From JAVBNO01 sp031551485 (GTDB lineage: Bacteria; Bacillota; Clostridia; Oscillospirales; Ruminococcaceae), in NCBI GenBank assembly GCA_031551485.1, contig JAVBNO010000027.1:13756-77755 (forward strand): 64,000 nucleotides of DNA, given 5' to 3'. The notes beneath the pieces are model-generated. The model was given only the letters and a program-made list of their open reading frames with translations. It was not told where the DNA came from and ran no database searches. Of the stretch, positions 61,301 to 64,000 are shown piece after piece (the stretch's first letter is position 1; each line of letters begins with the position of its first letter). Position numbers and translations under genes: made by a program.

Positions 61301-61415
61301 ATAGATCACTCCTTTTTCACGATCAGACCGGCTGCGCGCAAAGCGGATATGTATGGCATATTGCCCAGTATTCATTTGTATCAAAAATACTTTTTGGTTA
61401 TATATTCCATCTTCT

Positions 61416-61444
61416 ATTAAATGCCCTTTCCAAAACAAAGTCAA
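61416..61444 (-). promoter_or_regulatory. Promoter of the kinase-dehydrogenase operon
   Basis: TTGACT and TTTAAT with a 17-nt spacer on the minus strand; leader of about 110 nt. Confidence 0.5.
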
Positions 61445-61528
61445 CCATTTGGCGGAAGTTTGGTGAACAATTGCTCATAAAACCTCCTGCATATTGTCAC
61501 CCGATGACTATTTCCAATCGGGCGCTGC

Positions 61529-61556
61529 TTGTATTATCCTTTTGCTGGTATATAAT
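61529..61556 (+). promoter_or_regulatory. Promoter of the AgrC-like gene
   Basis: TTGTAT and consensus TATAAT with a 16-nt spacer, about 35 nt ahead of the ATG. Confidence 0.6.
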
Positions 61557-61596
61557 AGAAAAGACTTACACTTTTGACATTTGACGGAGGAACGAC

Positions 61597-62964
61597 ATGT
61601 ATAGTGAGTTTGCGTATAGTGCTCCAATGCAAGTGATTCTGACAGTAGTAAATATAGTAGCTACTTTCATTTTCTATTATCTAACGGCAACTTTAATATT
61701 AGAGCTGTATGGGACACACGTTTCCAAAGGGCGCAAGGCGCTTTTTGCCATAATCGCCGGCAATTTAGCGAAAAACGGCTGGATATATTTAATCTACTTC
61801 ATTGGGGGTAAAGTTAATTTTTCCAGCACAATTTATGCTTTTGTTACTGTGCCAAATCCTTTTCAGTTTCTGTTGTTTTATTACATTGGCATGAAAACGT
61901 TAAAACTGTCCCCGATTCGTTCCGTTCGTTTAATGAGTCACGCTTTCGTATATATTGTCTTTGTCCAGGCGATTAACTATTTGATCGGATTTACCCTCTT
62001 CCCTCAAAAATCCGGTTCTTACAATTATCTGACCGATACACTGGCATTGCTGGCAGATATTGCCGCAAACATTGCGATTCTGCTGACCGTTGTTTATCTG
62101 CTGCGCAAAAAAAAGATTTCCATCCCATTTCGCGATGGTTTGCCCACCAAAGGGATGAAGCTGGAATTGTTGTATGGTTTTGAGCGGGCGGCCATGATTT
62201 ACATTCTGATTGTGTTTCCCACTATATCGGTAAGCGAAAAAAGTTGGCAAAATTTTATGATGGCTCTTTTTCTGGCCTGCTTTTTCACTTTAGGTCTGGC
62301 GGTAGACTGTTTACATGATGCCAACGGCAACTTGCAAAACAAATCGGCTTATATTCATGTATTGCGCCGATCGATTGATGATTTTTCTGCCATTAAACAC
62401 GACATGTACAATACCATGCAGACTTATAGCGGCTATCTGGCACTTGGTGACTTGGAACATTTAAGCGACTACCACGAACAGATCATGGTGAAAACGCTGC
62501 AGTCCGGGGATCAAATGGATATCATCAAACATATAGAAGAAAATCCTGAAATCGTAAAACTATTGTTGGACTATTTGCAAACCGCTGAATCGCTGGACAT
62601 CCAGCTTCGCATTATGATTCGGTGTCCGCTGCAAAACATGCCTATGCCGAATCATGATCTGTGCGTTATTCTCAGCCAACTACTTGATATTGCCTTGACT
62701 ACCTCCGTTGCTCTGACACGTCAAATATCATTCCTTATTGAACAAAAAACAAATGGCTCCTTTTTGTTTGTCATCGACAATACATTGGCCGGCCCTATCA
62801 CTTTGAATAAGATGTCGCCCCTCCACGCTCCTGTACAAGAGGAGTCCTATGGCGGTCATTTGGCAAAAGCCCGAGAAATCCTGGACAAGTACAGCCATTG
62901 CACTTTGCGCGCCCTTCGCTATGAAACGGCACTGGCGATCTATTTGGAGCTGCTACCTCAATAA
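61597..62964 (+). CDS. AgrC-like membrane sensor with degenerate kinase domain
   Basis: 455 aa with GGAGGAACG before the ATG. Six or seven helices fill residues 10-235. Then comes a dimerisation helix with the His of FSAIKHDMYNTMQTYSGYL (His268), as in AgrC/SpoOB-type kinases. The ATP-binding half is poorly kept: the N box reads LSQLLDIALTTS where LLDNAIEA is expected, so the magnesium-binding Asn is missing, and no glycine-rich G boxes can be found. It may signal without ATP hydrolysis or be a decayed kinase. No response regulator or AgrB is nearby; a small ORF follows. Confidence 0.65.
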   Translation: MYSEFAYSAPMQVILTVVNIVATFIFYYLTATLILELYGTHVSKGRKALFAIIAGNLAKNGWIYLIYFIGGKVNFSSTIYAFVTVPNPFQFLLFYYIGMKTLKLSPIRSVRLMSHAFVYIVFVQAINYLIGFTLFPQKSGSYNYLTDTLALLADIAANIAILLTVVYLLRKKKISIPFRDGLPTKGMKLELLYGFERAAMIYILIVFPTISVSEKSWQNFMMALFLACFFTLGLAVDCLHDANGNLQNKSAYIHVLRRSIDDFSAIKHDMYNTMQTYSGYLALGDLEHLSDYHEQIMVKTLQSGDQMDIIKHIEENPEIVKLLLDYLQTAESLDIQLRIMIRCPLQNMPMPNHDLCVILSQLLDIALTTSVALTRQISFLIEQKTNGSFLFVIDNTLAGPITLNKMSPLHAPVQEESYGGHLAKAREILDKYSHCTLRALRYETALAIYLELLPQ

Positions 62965-62975
62965 TATATAATTTT

Positions 62976-63004
62976 ATGCCCTTTAGCCTTTGGCTAAAGG
63001 GCAT
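62976..63004 (+). terminator. Terminator after the AgrC-like gene
   Basis: Perfect arms ATGCCCTTTAGCC (62976-62988) and GGCTAAAGGGCAT (62992-63004), then TTTT. Confidence 0.85.
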
Positions 63005-63077
63005 TTTCGGCGTGGATAAGATTTAGATCAGGCAAATGGCAAAATGGATATATTGTTGATTTAAAAGGGGAAAGTTT

Positions 63078-63182
63078 ATGGGGAAAACAAACAATTCCAT
63101 TATTTATGTTGCAACTTTACATTTTAATTGTTGCATATTCGATGCGATTTCGTTTTATCTTTTCATGCACGTTGGCGACTGA
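63078..63182 (+). CDS. Possible small peptide gene (34 aa)
   Basis: AAAAGGGGAAAG lies 3-7 nt ahead of an ATG that opens 34 codons: GKTNNSIIYVATLHFNCC followed by an aromatic, hydrophobic end with acidic last residue. It contains a Cys pair. It directly follows the AgrC-like sensor, so it could be a signal peptide precursor, but it lacks the charged C-terminal tail of known AgrD peptides. It may also be chance. Confidence 0.3.
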   Translation: MGKTNNSIIYVATLHFNCCIFDAISFYLFMHVGD

Positions 63183-63285
63183 TCTAACCAGAAACATTCT
63201 TATTGAAGGCGCATATTATTAGAAATAACAATGTGATAGAATGAGAAAAATATATCTGGAAAATATTAAATTTGCAATTTAGATA

Positions 63286-63314
63286 TTGAAAGGCTGCAAA
63301 AAATCTGTTATAAC
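63286..63314 (+). promoter_or_regulatory. gdhA promoter
   Basis: TTGAAA and TATAAC with a 17-nt spacer, 64 nt before the ATG. Confidence 0.55.
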
Positions 63315-63338
63315 AAATATATAAGGTACGCTGTCTGA

Positions 63339-64000
<662 letters not shown>

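Overview
The window looks like a chromosomal segment of a low-to-medium GC Gram-positive anaerobe of the class Clostridia (Firmicutes). The evidence is gene order and family type: a Firmicutes-style division and cell-wall cluster with a PASTA-bearing SpoVD/FtsI protein, a MurE carrying the DNPR motif of meso-diaminopimelate ligases, a ylxM-ffh-rpsP-khpA-rimM-trmD translation operon, HPr with both His15 and Ser46, a BmpA-type nucleoside uptake operon, many TTG/GTG starts and strong AGGAGG-type ribosome sites. I cannot name a genus. No tRNA, rRNA, CRISPR array, transposase or integrase was found.

Layout. 1-8.3 kb: envelope and accessory genes. These are a transglutaminase-like lipoprotein cut by the left edge, two paralogous DUF4352-type lipoproteins around a Mef-like MFS exporter, a LemA + DUF2207 pair, and an AT-rich leucine-rich-repeat protein that looks acquired. 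8.3-13.1 kb: a D-2-hydroxyacid dehydrogenase, TspO, a PfkB sugar-phosphate kinase and polyphosphate kinase. 13.2-27.9 kb (all minus strand): the dcw cluster, read mraZ-rsmH-ftsL-ftsI-murE-murF-mraY-ftsW-murG-murA-ftsQ-ftsZ, with murD absent from its usual place. 28.2-32.1 kb: a coiled-coil protein, coaD, rsmD, uvrC and ptsH. 32.4-36.9 kb: ylxM-ffh-rpsP-khpA-rimM-trmD, followed by a DUF554 gene where rplS is usual. 37.1-43.9 kb: cysK, a DtxR-type metal regulator and feoAB. Between the regulator and feoB sits a 3-kb block of three unrelated genes, each bounded by copies of the same roughly 190-bp repeat. 44.0-51.1 kb: four proteins of unclear role, including a 1489-residue membrane protein. 51.2-58.7 kb: a nucleoside uptake and salvage operon (deoC-cdd-bmpA-ABC ATPase-two permeases-pdp). 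59.0-61.3 kb: an FGGY sugar kinase + SDR dehydrogenase operon. 61.6-64 kb: an AgrC-like sensor with a degenerate kinase domain, a small ORF after it, and the start of gdhA.

Regulatory sequence is readable in several places. The mraZ promoter has five TGG boxes at exact 10-bp spacing, as expected for MraZ autoregulation. The ylxM operon has a near-consensus promoter followed by a perfect palindrome with 9-bp arms. The DtxR-type gene has a consensus-like promoter whose -10 lies in a 19-bp palindrome. The rsmH-ftsL gap holds five copies of a 20-nt purine-rich motif alternating with hairpins.

The best candidates for something undescribed are the repeat-bounded gene block at 38.6-41.5 kb, which is organised like a cassette array but lacks recognisable attC core sites, and the motif-hairpin array inside the dcw transcript at 26.2-26.5 kb.
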